Counted from the first letter of the stretch, positions 16,491 through 43,104 are shown. The stretch is 64,000 nt of DNA from Mugil cephalus (GCF_022458985.1 NC_061789.1:6614357-6678356), one strand, 5' to 3'. Notes: generated by a model from the letters alone, not told the origin. Made by a program: numbers and translations.

Positions 16491-17615
16491 TGTGCATATG
16501 TCACTTCTAGTAGCAGGGTTTCAGGCCGCATCCTTAGCCGACTGCCCACGTGACTCCTCAACAGGCAAAGCCGTACGCTCTATACTGAAAACTGTGGCGT
16601 CCCCCGCTGGGATCCCGCTGTCCATCCGTCTCACAAACGCACACTGAACACAGACACATTTAAAGACAAGGTCAGGAATTCTGCAGCGGTGTAGAAAATT
16701 CACTTTGTGTGTGTGCGCGCGTGCGTGTGTGCGCGTGGACCCTCATGTACTCGTCACGTTTAATTACTAAATTTAGCTTGATCTGTTATTCCACTCTTCT
16801 CACGCAAAGGACACACACAAACACACACTCACACACACACACTCACACAACAGAAGAGAAGCTTGTTCCTGGATTTACCCTCAGAGCCCTGACTTAAGAG
16901 CTGCACGTATAGTACAGCGTGTACAGGGCATAATCGTGTAGCGAGCATGCGCAAACAAGTGTAACGCTAGTTCCCTTACATCATCTATAGTTGTAATTCT
17001 CTGCAGGGAGAACCGTCCTGGAAATGTCCAGCTCTTTGCACCAACCCGGCTGCATATTAGAGCTTGTTGCAAGAACGATAGTCTACGTGCATTCTTTAAT
17101 ATTTTAAATGCATGTCTGCATGCATGCCTGTCATCCTTTATCATAACATATATTATATCAAGACAGCGGGATTGATTTCGAATATTATATGTAGATGATT
17201 AACTAATGAAAAAACAAAAAACAAATCCCATCTGAAAATATATTTTTTTCTTTGTTTTCCAATTTTTAAAAAAAGCATTTGTACTTTTCACCATTTATTT
17301 ATGCTTTTTTTGATTCATTTGTCTTAACATATATATGTAGTGACCATGCATTTGGATTATCAACACCAATATATGCCGTAAGAATATGTGGTTTAAATAA
17401 AGAGATTTTTATACTGTACAGTTTGTTCTCTTTATCTAATGTGTCAAAACACAACTGAATACTTCCAACATCCTGGCTTTTTTTTTTTTTTTTTTTAATT
17501 AAACTTTAAAGCACAGCTGTAGCCCCGTGTCGCACGTCTTTTTTCTCACTCCTGGGATTTGCCTCTCGCTGACCCGTTTATAACACCAACAAAGGGATAT
17601 CCACCAGCAGTTCAG

Positions 17616-17655
<40 letters not shown>

Positions 17656-17779
17656 AGAGGAGCATCATCATGTGCTATATTAAGAAGGCACATGCCCATC
17701 CACATAAATCCACACCACCCCACTTGACTTGACATAACACGCAACGCGATACTGTACAGTAGGCTGTACATGTGCTCAG
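16491..17779. other. Intergenic stretch without supported gene
   Basis: Holds CA/GT-rich patches near 16707-16735 and 16818-16848, a poly(T) run near 17479, and a (CA)n microsatellite at about 17618-17655. The ORFs are artefacts of these repeats. Confidence 0.5.
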
Positions 17780-17972
17780 AGGCGACTGTGGCTCAGTAGG
17801 TAGAGTTGGTTGTGCAAAAACCAGAGGGTTCTTGAGCAAGACACTGAACCCCCAGTTGCTCCCAGTGCGTGACACTGGTGTGTGAGTGAATGGGTAGATG
17901 CATCAGTGACTCTAAAAGCGCTTTGAGCACCAGTAGGTAGAAAGGAGTTATATAAAAGCATTTACATGGGAT
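17780..17972 (+). mobile_element. SINE-like fish repeat
   Basis: It begins GGCGACTGTGGCTCAGTAGG, which resembles a tRNA A-box region, continues with GAGCAAGACACTGAACCCC and ends with AAAAGCGCTTTGAG ... TATATAAAAGCATTTAC. I recognise this layout as a common teleost dispersed repeat. The copy is shortened: the usual B-box-like GGTTCGAT part is missing. Confidence 0.6.
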
Positions 17973-18269
17973 GCAGCTTTTCACACGCTAATGAACTGAT
18001 GCTCACATTACTGGCCGTGACATACAGACAAGCCTATTTCTCCAGCTCCAGCTCCCTTCAAAGAAATGCGCATTAGGCTAATAAGCGATTCTAAATGGAC
18101 CGTAGGTGTGCACGTGAGTGTAAATGATTGTTTGTCTTTCTGTGTTAGCTCTGTGATGGGATGGCTCAGCTCTAACCATAAACCTCTACACATAATAGAC
18201 AATGAAGCACAGGATGCGGGCAATGTGATGGTTGACAAGTTAGGGTACACACCACAAGGGCTAAGGGTG

Positions 18270-18500
18270 TGATTTCCTGAACATAACATAGGGCTAATTC
18301 ACCTATGCGCTTCCATTAACAATTGTGTTGCAACACTTTTGCAATTTTGCAACAATTTGTTTGATTGAAAAATGGACAAAAATCCTCAGAACTTTGCTCT
18401 GTTTTTGAGCTGCTTGCACCCCTGGAGCTTCTACAATGACGCTGTCTGTCAGGCCGTCCAATGACAAAATCAGAACGTAACATTAATGTCATTGTGTAAA
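18270..18500. repeat. Interspersed repeat, second copy of the 11640 family
   Basis: It shares the GCTAATTCACCTATG..CTTCCATTAAC and TTTTTGAGCTGCT..CCCTGGAGCTTCTACAA blocks with 11640-11930, in the same orientation and at similar spacing. Confidence 0.55.
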
Positions 18501-19670
18501 TTGGCGGGTCGATGAGGCATTTCTGTTCATATTGAAGCCGAGCTGATAAACCCGGTTAACTATTTTGAGAGCTAGCCCTGTGTTTTGAACACTTATCATA
18601 GGACATAGCATTGTCCTTTCTATATTTTACAATTTATAACCGTGTTTTTCATATTTTACTATTTATTATTTATCTATTACAATGATTGCAAAGTAGAGAA
18701 AACAAATATATTCTTACACGGCAGCAAAATTTGAGACAGGATCAACTTCTTTACTGATGACGTCGCCTTTTTCACCAGAATCCTTAGGGCAGCAGATATG
18801 AAATTAAAAAGAAATACAGTTTTCTTTCTGTGGTTTTCTTTCTATTCCTTTCTCACACTTCTGTAAAGTGCACCAGGGTTCAACAACCACAAGGCCTGGA
18901 AAACATTTGAAGAAAACGCTGTAAATGTGCAAACACAGCCTGCTTCACATGTGATGCACACTAAACACGGTGCATGTGCCCTGCTTGCAAATGCTCTGCC
19001 TCCTCCCAACATTGCGTGATCGTTTCTGTGCTGTACGTTATGTGTGATGTCAACCATAAATGCCTCTTAGCGTGCACGGGTCTGTATGTTTTTCTCATAG
19101 CCCCAGGCACACAGAATAAAAGTTCAGTTTAATAATGTTCACTTGCTTCCTATTCGCCTGCCTTTTCCTTTTCATCTTTTTTCCCCTTCTTGTCCACTCA
19201 CCCCTCTTTCCTCTGCTTCCCTGTCTCTCCCCAAACCTTCCTTTCTACGTGTCTCACACTCACCCATCCTGTTTCACTCAATCGTCATTCGCTTCCTCTT
19301 CATTTCCATCATCATTCCTGTGTTCCAGCCGGTACATGACTGTGTCTTCCCTCATCTCTGTCTCTGTGAGAAGTTTAACCTACTTGCAGCACAGCTGTCT
19401 GATGAATAATGGAGGAGACAGTTACTATAAGCAGGAGCCCTCCTTTGATCTCCTCTCCCCGTCTTCCCTGCCTTTCCTCATAACCTTCCTGATTTCTCCT
19501 ACGTTTTCTCCTCACCTCCATTTTCATTTGGAAACCCTCTTCTTTTCCCCTTTGACTTGACAGTTTGGGAAAAACAAAGACAAATGTGTTCATTTGTTAT
19601 TATATTGACCTAAATTTCTACGCTATAGAACATACATACACTGCATTCTGTGCCAATATCACACATACGC
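18501..19670. other. Intergenic stretch without supported gene
   Basis: A C/T-rich stretch at about 19150-19560 opens overlapping ORFs of Ser, Leu, Phe and Pro. Their composition tracks the base bias and they show no domain, so I do not call a gene. Confidence 0.5.
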
Positions 19671-20705
19671 CGATCAGCCTCAACACTGAAACCACTGACA
19701 AGAGAAGTAAATAGCATTCACCATCTTGTGACAATCTGCTGAGAAACATTTGGACTTGATATTCGTGTAGATGTTACTCAGACACGTAGCACCCACCTAG
19801 ACCAGACCAAGCAGCCCCATCCTAACCCCACAGCAATGACACTCGGTTCAGGAACAACTCAAAAACCATGAAAAACAGCATAAGGTGTTGAACTGGCAGC
19901 CAAATTCACAAGATCCTAATCTGATCAAGTATCTGTGGGATGATCCACAGAGGCCCCTCCCCTCGACCCATAGGACCCAAAGACCCCTCAGGACATGCTC
20001 ACAATCAATGTGTTTACAGGCTTGATTGAGCTTAATCGAGCTATGCTCAAAATTCGACTTTCTGACTACAGTCGTTGTCCCAGTTTACATGCAACAGAGA
20101 AAACTGACTGGAACATGTCCTCCTCCTCTGCACTAGGTGGCGATATGTGTCTTTTCAGCCGGTTAATACCATGTTAATACAGTCCGTTTTCTGGTTCACC
20201 TATTACGTCATAAAATAAACTAGAGTTGTTCATGTGGCAGACCGCCATTTCAAACAACAACCAGACGGATAATAGTACAGCTTTTTTAATCTCGTACGAA
20301 ATGTACTCAGTGCTTATGGTGCAGATAAGATATGCGCTATCCCTCCACATTTACCATCCTTTTCTGTGATCAGCTGTCTTCGATGTTTTTGTGCCCGGGG
20401 TCACGTGCCAGTGCAGCGGTTGTGGAGCATACGCACACACGTTATCCGGTTGAAGTCCGATTAAGGCGTATACATGGCGGAGAAAACCGAATTCCAGTCG
20501 CATTATCTGGGTGTCGTAATCGGATAAAGAGAACTCCGATTTTAGTCGGAGTGACATGTTTACATGCACTTGCGTTGTCCAGCTAGAGTGCGATTAAGGC
20601 AATAATTCGCTTTTTGTTTTTTATGTGCATGTAAACACACTGACTATTACAACTATTTTAGAGATAAGTAGTGTGACACACAACATTAGGAAGGTGGTCA
20701 TAATG
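19671..20705 (+). mobile_element. Tc1-like element split by a nested MITE
   Basis: The left part (19671 to about 20005) begins CGATCAGCCTCAACACTGAAACC and carries the same transposase-derived blocks as 13631-14123. The matching right end (CAACATTAGGAAGGTGGTCATAATGT) appears only at about 20680-20705. The intervening DNA is the separate repeat at 20011-20637. Confidence 0.7.
20011..20637. mobile_element. MITE-like interspersed repeat, copy 2 (nested)
   Basis: Starts TGTTTACAGGC and ends GCATGTAAACA, an inverted pair. It shares long blocks with 79-577. It sits inside the Tc1-like element at 19671-20705, so it inserted later. Confidence 0.7.
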
Positions 20706-23079
20706 TACAGTCAAAGGAAAAAATGCATCGAGTCTGGATAGCTTAAATTTCTTTTGGTGTTTTGTGTCAACAGAAAGTCACTCAAACTAACCTTTCAAAA
20801 AGAAGCATGACTGTAGGTTTTCAGTGAAGTGTGAAACTGACCCTGATGTGACCTTTTACCTTCATCCTTCAGGATTCACACCCTTCCATTCACGCTCTTC
20901 ACTCTTTCGCGAACGCCCTAGCCTCTTTGTATTGATGTTCTTTTTACGACGCTTGATTTAATCCCTCTGTGCTCTGCTCTGGTCTGTGGGGTTTTATTAC
21001 TTCTCGAGTTGTATTTCATGCTGGGTGCCTGGTCAAAATGTTACCTCAATTTGAATGTGCGCTTAAACGAGAAGAGAAAGGGAAACTGCAAAGTGTCAAT
21101 TCAGACTGATACCAACAAAAGCTGAGTGTGGAAGGAAACTCTTGTTTTATTTCAGTGATGCACAATATTGGCGTTATCATGAATAATGGACTCTCGGCCG
21201 TGCTTATTTTTGATAAATTACATTAAATTTTGTGTAGACAACAGTTATACACTGACTTTTCATTTTGTGCCATCATTAACCTCCTGTGAAACAAGCTTTT
21301 ATTTGGTCTGCATTTTTAATTTGTTCAAATTAATTTGGGATTAGGAGGACCAAAAACGTATAAAAACTAAGCATCACCTTTTAAAAGGAAGTAGTAGTTT
21401 TTGGAAAAAAAAAACAAAAAACAAAAAACAAAAAACATGATGCCCTCATATGTAGACACTGGTATTATTTCATTATTCATATTACAAAGAAGTCACCAAT
21501 GTGACAAAATATAAAAGTGTTCACTTTAATACCTGAACAAGGCTGTGCAATGACGGAATTGCAAACAATGAAGACCCAACGTCCTCAAATGAGTACTTGC
21601 TAATAAGCAAAAATTCCTAATTTGCTGTATTCTCGCATCATATCAAACTAACTAAATCAAACGTTAATAAGAATAAATAAATATGTTTTAACCTTTGCAA
21701 CCACTAATGAAGACAATGGGTTTAAATGAAGGAGAATGAGCTGCAATAAAACCTAAAACTTAATGTCCCCATACGAGGACTTAGGGTCTCAGGAGGATGT
21801 GTAATTTGTCCAATACTAGGCATCATGCAAAATTATTCCAGGATCTTAAGACATTCCCAAAATGTTTTTGCTACAATTAATAAACAGCACACGCTAGCTA
21901 AACTTTGTTGCTATTTAATATACCTGCTAAACATCAGTATTATTACCGTTATTGTGTCAATGTTAGCATGATGACCATCTGTCCAGCTTCACAGAGCTGC
22001 CAGCCCGACTGTTTCGAAACAATAATGTGTCGAAATAGCTGAGTTAATTTCCTATTTTCCAGCGGTTTAATTTCTCACAAGGTTCCCATGATGTAGAAAT
22101 GTACTCCAGTGTGTTATAACACTGTAATTACAATGTTTTCTTAGTAGTGAGTGTTGCGCTGAGTCAATGCTGATCTTGTTCTTGTCTGAGAAACAACAGA
22201 TAAGGACACAATGTGGATGCAATGTGCATAGCAGTTGTGCTGCTGAGGTAGACTGTTTTTATTTTCAATTCATTTTATATCCACAACTGTTGTGGCCCAG
22301 GGTACACATCTGATGGTGTATACATCCAATCTTCATTTCTTATTCGTATACATTCCACCCAGGATCCACTCTATTGTTGTATTTTATAAAAACTAAACTC
22401 TCTATTAGTGCTGCTAACGCTAACTGTAATCCACAAACTCATGTCGGGTTGGTAGGTTGTCTGCAAGTAGGATGTTGGTGAGAAATCTTATCCCCTAGTA
22501 ACATCAACGTCATCGTGTATTAGTAATTTGAAGCTATAAAAACAGGATGTGACGTCATGATGTTTGACAGTTGCCACTGACAACCGTTCTGTGACGCGTC
22601 GTAAAGTAGTCATTTTAAAATAAGTGCAGTGTATAATCTAACATTTCTTTGTAATCAAGGTAATCAAACGCGAGTGAGTCTAGCAGAAATGTGGGTGGGT
22701 CATCCATAATGTCCCAGGATACTAGTGTGTGCCAACGGGAGGAAGTGGAGAAACAAAATGACCAAATAAGATGACAAAACTTATTCAAGCTGTGCACATA
22801 ATCTAAATTTCACGCTGCTGTCTCTTACCTCCCCTTTCCTCTTGCCATCCCTCATGCCCCATCAACCGCTCGCTCGTTCACACATCTCCTTCTTTGAGAA
22901 ACGTCTCTGCTAACTGTGCTGGGAAAAAAAAAAAACACACATGCATAAACCACAACAGGGCAATCTCGGCTGCCTCTCTGTCTGCCTATACATGTTTATT
23001 CTAGCTGCTTGGAGCTTAGACGCCAGATTAAAGACTCTAGGTAGAAGACGGTTTGACGTGGAAGACTTGAATATGTGTC

Positions 23080-23080
<1 letters not shown>
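20706..23080. other. Intergenic stretch without supported gene
   Basis: AT-rich unique-looking DNA with short A-runs (about 21403-21436). No ORF with domain-like sequence and no RNA gene were seen. Confidence 0.45.
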
Positions 23081-23137
<57 letters not shown>

Positions 23138-23148
23138 GGAGGGAGGGA
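23081..23148. repeat. (GAAA)n tetranucleotide microsatellite
   Basis: About 14 tandem GAAA copies followed by GGGAGGGAGGGAG. The KKER-repeat ORF across it is an artefact. Confidence 0.95.
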
Positions 23149-23415
23149 GCAGGTAGTGTGCCAAGCCTGTCAGAGGACTGCTGAGCATAGCGTTTCTTGA
23201 ACTGTTTGTTTGTACTGTCGATATGAACCCAGTATGTCATGGTCTATGTGTTGGCTACCATCTCGTATTTCTGGAGGCTACTTTGAGTTTGAGTTTTAGA
23301 TCTTCAGAGGTACACAGTCAACATTTTGACTGATTTTCACTTCGGGAAAGGACTTGGGTCGAAGGCCAAGCAGGATTTTTACCTCTGCGGGAGACGGACA
23401 CTGTAACCTACGTAC

Positions 23416-23688
23416 TAGGGGTGGATATTGGCAATGATACGATACGATATGTATCACGATACTTGAGTCACAGTACCATACATTATTATGATATTGTGAT
23501 ATATTGCGATATTCTACATAGTTCACAATTTTTTTAAATGCAGCTTGAAATACAAGTTGTATACATGCACATCAGATGACAGTGATAGTTCACTGAACAA
23601 ACTTGAATGTTTTTTTTTGCCACCTCGCGAAACTGAGGTACAGAAGTTGTTCACGATCGACCCAAAACATGATTTTTCCCCACCCCTA
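23416..23688. mobile_element. hAT-like MITE with perfect 8-bp target duplication
   Basis: The ends TAGGGGTGG and CCACCCCTA (near-perfect inverted repeat) are flanked on both sides by CTACGTAC (23408-23415 and 23689-23696). An 8-bp duplication is the hAT hallmark. The interior is 273 bp, AT-rich and non-coding (repeated GATACGATA-like words). Confidence 0.85.
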
Positions 23689-25628
23689 CTACGTACGTAG
23701 CCCACGCTGGTGTGAGCCATTTATAATTGCACTCTTGTCAGTCTGACTCACTCTGTAAAGACGCCACCCAAAAGTCAGTTAGCGCTGTATCTTTTTTGCG
23801 AGTCTGTTTAATTTTTGTTTCTACTTCCTGTTTGACTTTTAATAAAGGCAACTAAAACCTTTGCCGAAATTTTGCAGAAGGTGATCTGTGCAAATGTTTG
23901 ATGTGTTGCATCTTGATTCTGGTTTGAATTAGCTTTAGTTTAAGATTAGTATTATGACAATGAGACAGAAACACAAACTAGTTTGTGGAATATAAGCAAA
24001 AACCAGACACAAAGTTGTACAAAATCTTTTCTCTTGCTGTATTCTACCCTACAGCGGGCCTCCATATAAACGCTCTTAACATCTTCACTATTTGGAAAGA
24101 TGAAAAAACATAAAGGTGACGTTGCTGAGATTAACCTGAGTCATTATGATTAGTGGTTCTCTGGTGAACAATTAACAGGGCACCCCTCCAAGTGAAGGTG
24201 AGTACTGGATCAGTTACAAAGCTGATATGTGAGTTTCAGGTGAGCGTCATACTCCCCTGCAGTCAGTTAGAACTAAAGAAGCCTCTTGGATGAAATGTGA
24301 AACGCCTTCAAGAAAACTAAAAACAATTCATTTTTCTAGGGAGGTGGAGGGGAAAGAATAAGATAACCCTGACCTAGATGACTGAGGATCTTCACACTAC
24401 ATTACAGAGTGTAATACTTTTCCAGCACACAATCTCGTTGCGCCCTATGCGATTTCTTCACATCATAAAATTGATCATTTTCTTTCAGGCACTAATGCTG
24501 CTTTCACATTTAACCCTTTAACCTTCATCTCCATCATCCTCCTCCTCCTGCTGCTCTTTGTTTCCACCCAATCCCCAACATTCACCTCACCCCCTGCCTC
24601 TGTGGCTGTTAAAGATTTAATGTCTTGCATCAATTAACGGGCAGCAATGAACTTGACGTGTTTCCCGTTTCTCTGCTCATATTTTAACCAGAAGTGAATC
24701 AATATGGAGAGACCTTACAGCAAGGACATATACTCTGGAAAAAGGGTTTAGGCTTTGTGTGTGGGCGTATGTATGCATGAATGGATGCTCATATGCCTCT
24801 GCATCTGCACATGCAAAAATTCATGCAAACAGATATTTTAAATAAAGTCTGCTGCAAACATTCTGCGCTATGGACATGATGCGATGATAAAATCATGTAA
24901 ATATAGTTTGAAGACTATAATTTAAAATGCATTTAGTCAGTTACACATCCCAGCATCACTAAAGATGATAGTTAGACAAAGTCTGTGCATGGAAACAACT
25001 ATTTATGTGACAGGCAGCTGTCATACGCGTTTCAGGCAGCAAATGCTTTCAGTTCATGCTTCACAGCGTCTCATTGGTGCTCTATGGGATTTATCTCATG
25101 CTTCCAGAAACGCCAGTGTACGACTTTGATTTTATTTTGTCTGATCTCTTTATTTGTCCTTTGAAATTCCCTTTGCACATGGGTAAATCTAAAATTCCGT
25201 CAGTACACAGAAGCACAATTTAGAGGCACCATTTTGGAAAAACAGTCCTTTACATTGAAGTAGCTGCAGCCAAGTGTTTTTTTTTGGAATTGTAAGTCAT
25301 CTAAATATATACATATAGTCATATCTCATATTTCAATGGCATACTTTAAATACAGAATTTAAATGCCACATGACAAGCAATCACTTTATCTGCAAATTGT
25401 ACAGATTGTAACCGTCATTGTTGTATTACATATTAAATTATGGCATTTTATGTATAAAAACAACAACAAAAACATGCAAAAAGCATCTTAGTTGGTCATC
25501 TGATAACTGCTCGGCTGTTTCAATAAAAAACATGTGTGCTGATGATGAACCAGATTAAATTTGCATCATACGAATTTAACAAAACTCTCAATAAATAAAT
25601 TGATAAATAAACTGACTTTCAACTTTTA
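23689..25628. other. Intergenic stretch without supported gene
   Basis: I see no coding region, RNA gene or clear repeat between the hAT-like MITE and the tandem repeat upstream of rara. Confidence 0.45.
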
Positions 25629-26336
25629 GAGATACCTCAAATATCTGACCTACTTAAGTACACAATATGACCACACCACTTAAAACAGTTATCCTAATTA
25701 AAATAATATACAGATTGTTATGTATTAGCCACATTTAGGCTAGCTAATGCTACGGTCAGGGGGGAGTTGAGATGTGATTTTGAATTTTAAAATACCATAA
25801 CAGGGAAATATATACATGTATACCTCAAGTGCACAACATCGAGTTCACAACAATAATAAATAGATTTTAATAAACAGATTGGTACTTTTATGTATTAGCC
25901 ACAATTTAGCTACATTTAGGTCAATGATGCAAGCAGGGGTGAATTTTGAATTTTAAAACACTGTAACAAGTAAATAAGTAGAGATACCTCAAATATATGA
26001 CATACTTAAATAGGCAACATGCTCTCACCATGTATAACTATTATAATAGCAAAACTAAAATAATGTAAAAACTGTTACTGTTATGTATTAGACACAATTT
26101 AGCCACAGCTAGGCTAATGCTGCAGGCAGGGGTGAGTTTAGAAGTGATTTTTTTTTTTTTTTTTTCAATTTTAAAACACTGTAACAAGTCAATAAATAGA
26201 GACATATTAAATGTATGGCCTACTCAAGCATGCAACATGCTGTCAACACATGTAGCTATTACAATAGCATAATTAGAATAATGTAAAAACTGTTACTTTT
26301 AAGTATTAGCTGCAGGCAGGGGTGAGTTTTGGAGGC
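25629..26336. repeat. Diverged tandem repeat (about 170-220 bp units) upstream of rara
   Basis: Four successive units begin near 25629, 25811, 25981 and 26199. Each holds the same ordered blocks: a TACCTCAAATAT-like start, a TGTATTAGCCACAATTTAG-like block, then GGCAGGGGTGAGTTT and AATTTTAAAACACTGTAACA. The last unit is cut after GGGGTGAGTTTTGGAG, where GC-rich DNA begins. Confidence 0.8.
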
Positions 26337-26391
26337 ACGCGCGGGGCAGGTAGGTGGAGCTCGTGCGCAGCTGGTGTCCTTCATCAACCAT

Positions 26392-26431
<40 letters not shown>

Positions 26432-26794
26432 AGGAGAGGCCGTCGGGTGCAGAGCAGAGGTTACCACAGGACACTCCTGCACCTCCGCTGGAACTACAAC
26501 AACTAGCAACAAGCGGCGCACGCAAAACCTAAACTCTCTCGGATTCCTGCTCCGACCTCGCCGCCTCTCTGGATATTCCGCTACTTGGACGCGCAGCGGC
26601 AAGTTTAAAGCCCTTATCCAACGTTAATATATCAGGGTTGCGCTGTTTTTTTTTTGTTGTTTTTCTTCCATCCCCCCCCCCACACCCTACCCCCAACGCC
26701 TGCTGGACTCAGTGAACCGGAGCGACCGGAGCGCCAACCCGACCGGACCCCGTTTTACTTTTCGCCCCCGTAGCCACCGCTACGAGGCTACGAC

Positions 26795-26881
26795 ATGGAT
26801 TTAAAGAGAAACGACCGTCCTGGTTGCGGCGTTAAGGAGCAGACTGGGTGGCTTCGCGGATTAACAAGTTGTATGATGTAA
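26795..26881 (+). CDS. Candidate upstream ORF in the rara leader
   Basis: ATG to TAA, 28 codons (starting MDLKRNDRPG), about 600 bases ahead of the rara start. It matters only if transcription starts upstream of 26795. Translational control by upstream ORFs is known for the RAR beta-2 leader; applying it here is inference. Confidence 0.3.
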   Translation: MDLKRNDRPGCGVKEQTGWLRGLTSCMM

Positions 26882-27237
26882 AATACACATATATATCTTG
26901 GCTACTGGTGTGAGAAAACCGCGACGATTTTTTTTTTTTGTTGTTGAAAAAAATAAAAACCCGCTTACGAGAGCGAAGCTGCGCAGAAACGGAGGCTGTA
27001 TGTAGCAAAGACGTCGAGGAGGATGGTGTAGTCATGTAGCGCTACTGTTTCTTTTTCGTGGGTGCTACCCCTTTATATCTCTTTATACATATATACATAT
27101 ATTTAAAAATATATATTTGTTACATTTGTAGCACTTGTAGCATTTGGACTGTTTAAAAAAAAAAAAAAAAAAGGCGACACAACGACAATAAGGACAAGTT
27201 TGACGGTACACCGCTTTGTACCCCTCCGAGGGCTGAA

Positions 27238-27256
27238 AGGTCACCGGGACCGGTCA
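27238..27256 (+). promoter_or_regulatory. Candidate nuclear-receptor half-site pair (AGGTCA N7 CGGTCA)
   Basis: AGGTCA at 27238-27243 and CGGTCA at 27251-27256 are direct repeats with a 7-base gap, about 240 bases before the rara ATG. Mammalian RARA2 is autoregulated through a DR5 element. The spacing here is not canonical and no clean DR5 was found, so this is only a candidate. Confidence 0.25.
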
Positions 27257-27491
27257 TCTCCTTTCCTCTCCTCCCCCTGCTCCTCCTCCTCCTCCTCCTC
27301 CTCTCCCTCCTCCAGTCTGTTATGAAGATGTGAACTCTTCCCTCCCTCCCTTCCTCTCTCTTTCTCTCTTCGCTCTCCTTTGATCTTTTTTTTTTCTCTC
27401 TCTTCTCCTTCTTCTTCTTTCCCCTCCACCTCTGTTTGGTACAAAGAGATCAAACGCGACTATCTTTTTTTTTTTTCGCTCTCTCCCGGGG

Positions 27492-41913
<14,422 letters not shown>

Positions 41914-43045
41914 AGCTCCGACGTCAGATCAACAGGAGGAAGCGTCTCTGCTGGACGACAATAACACGTCAGTATCTGGACGTCTGAACCCATGAACTCA
42001 TATTTATGCTGAGAGGACTGATTAGAGGTTCAGACACCACGGTTCTATACATCAAATGCAAAAAAAACAACAACTGTTTCTTCTTTTTTTTTGTTATGTT
42101 TTTATGATGAAGTTATTCTTTATTATACACAGACTGATTTATGACAGATTAATGAGTCCAAATTGTGGACGGACTGATTCATTTTAAATCACCACACTTC
42201 CTCCGTTACAAAATGTTCATGTACAGTTTCCAGAATCATTACATGTAAAATATTGTATATAACCAACGCTGTGAAAGTAGCAGAAACTGAGACAGGCCGA
42301 TGCAAGAGGTTATTTTCCTAAATGTACATGTGTATATACTATATTTACCCGATGCAGCTATTACGTCACGTTTACACAATCCACCCCCAGCACTCACAAA
42401 ACACACACTCCCTCTACTTCCTGCTTTTTCGTTTTAAAGCTAGCTTTATGCTTCCGCGTCTACGGATCGACGTCATAGCATAAACCGAGCTTTAACCCTC
42501 ACAGACACTTCAGGGAAAAAAAAAAAAAAAATCCTCGACTGAAGTTTCCTTCACTGAAAATCAAAAATGTAAACAGAGATTTTCTAGATCTTGAGACAAA
42601 TGTATTTTTGTGCGTTGTGTTGCATCGTTATCCGTAGGAAGATGTGTATTTGGGTTGTTTCGGATGCAGCCCCTGCACCTCAAAGTAGCTTCAAACAAAC
42701 TGTGAAACGTATGAAATCCTTCTTTTAACAATATTCCGTCAACCTTCTGGTGGACGACTCCAACCAAAGCAGAGTTATGGTCTAATGGATGCCGTGTTGA
42801 AATCCATCGAGCATCATTCGTGTTCACAGGCGCTGCCAAACGTCTAAATGTACATGTTGTATTTTGTTTTTATAGTCTGCACCACTTACTGTCATAGTCA
42901 GTCACTGCCTCACTGCGGCGCCCATACTGTCAGGTACAAATTGTTTCTATCTCTTTCAGTGTTGTCTCATTTGTTGTGTGGTGAGGCAAAGCTCACTGGA
43001 AAGTATAAAAATACAGGGATTTCAATAAAAGAAGTATGATTTCCT
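41914..43045 (+). other. rara: rara 3' untranslated region
   Basis: Follows the TGA at 41911-41913. It is AT-rich with no supported ORF and runs to the first canonical poly(A) hexamer at 43024. The exact cleavage site is inferred. Confidence 0.6.
43024..43029 (+). promoter_or_regulatory. rara: Poly(A) signal of rara
   Basis: AATAAA in TTTCAATAAAAGAAG, about 1.1 kb after the rara stop; the first canonical hexamer I find downstream of the stop. Confidence 0.6.
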
Positions 43046-43104
43046 TCTTACATCCTGAAATATGTGGACTTGATTGTGTGCCTGAGTTGATATACAATGC
43101 TTAG

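Larger units (their letters stand above)
26330..27491 (+). promoter_or_regulatory. rara: rara alpha-2 type promoter and 5' leader region
   Basis: GC-rich, CpG-containing DNA begins abruptly at about 26330, after kilobases of AT-rich sequence, and runs to the first coding exon. It holds a (GA)n run at 26392-26420, short upstream ORFs at 26795-26881, 27000-27005, 27023-27031, 27034-27039 and 27322-27333, and a C/T-rich tract from about 27257 to 27480. The transcription start is not determinable by eye; a TATA-like TTTATAT lies near 27071. Confidence 0.6.

Noticed and set aside
17780..17972. A functional tRNA gene
   Set aside because: Only an A-box-like start is present; there is no cloverleaf or B-box, and the 3' part matches a dispersed fish repeat.
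19135..19560. 141-codon Ser/Leu/Phe/Pro ORF
   Set aside because: It comes from a C/T-rich tract; an overlapping second ORF and a complementary Lys/Arg/Glu ORF show the same bias, and no domain is visible.
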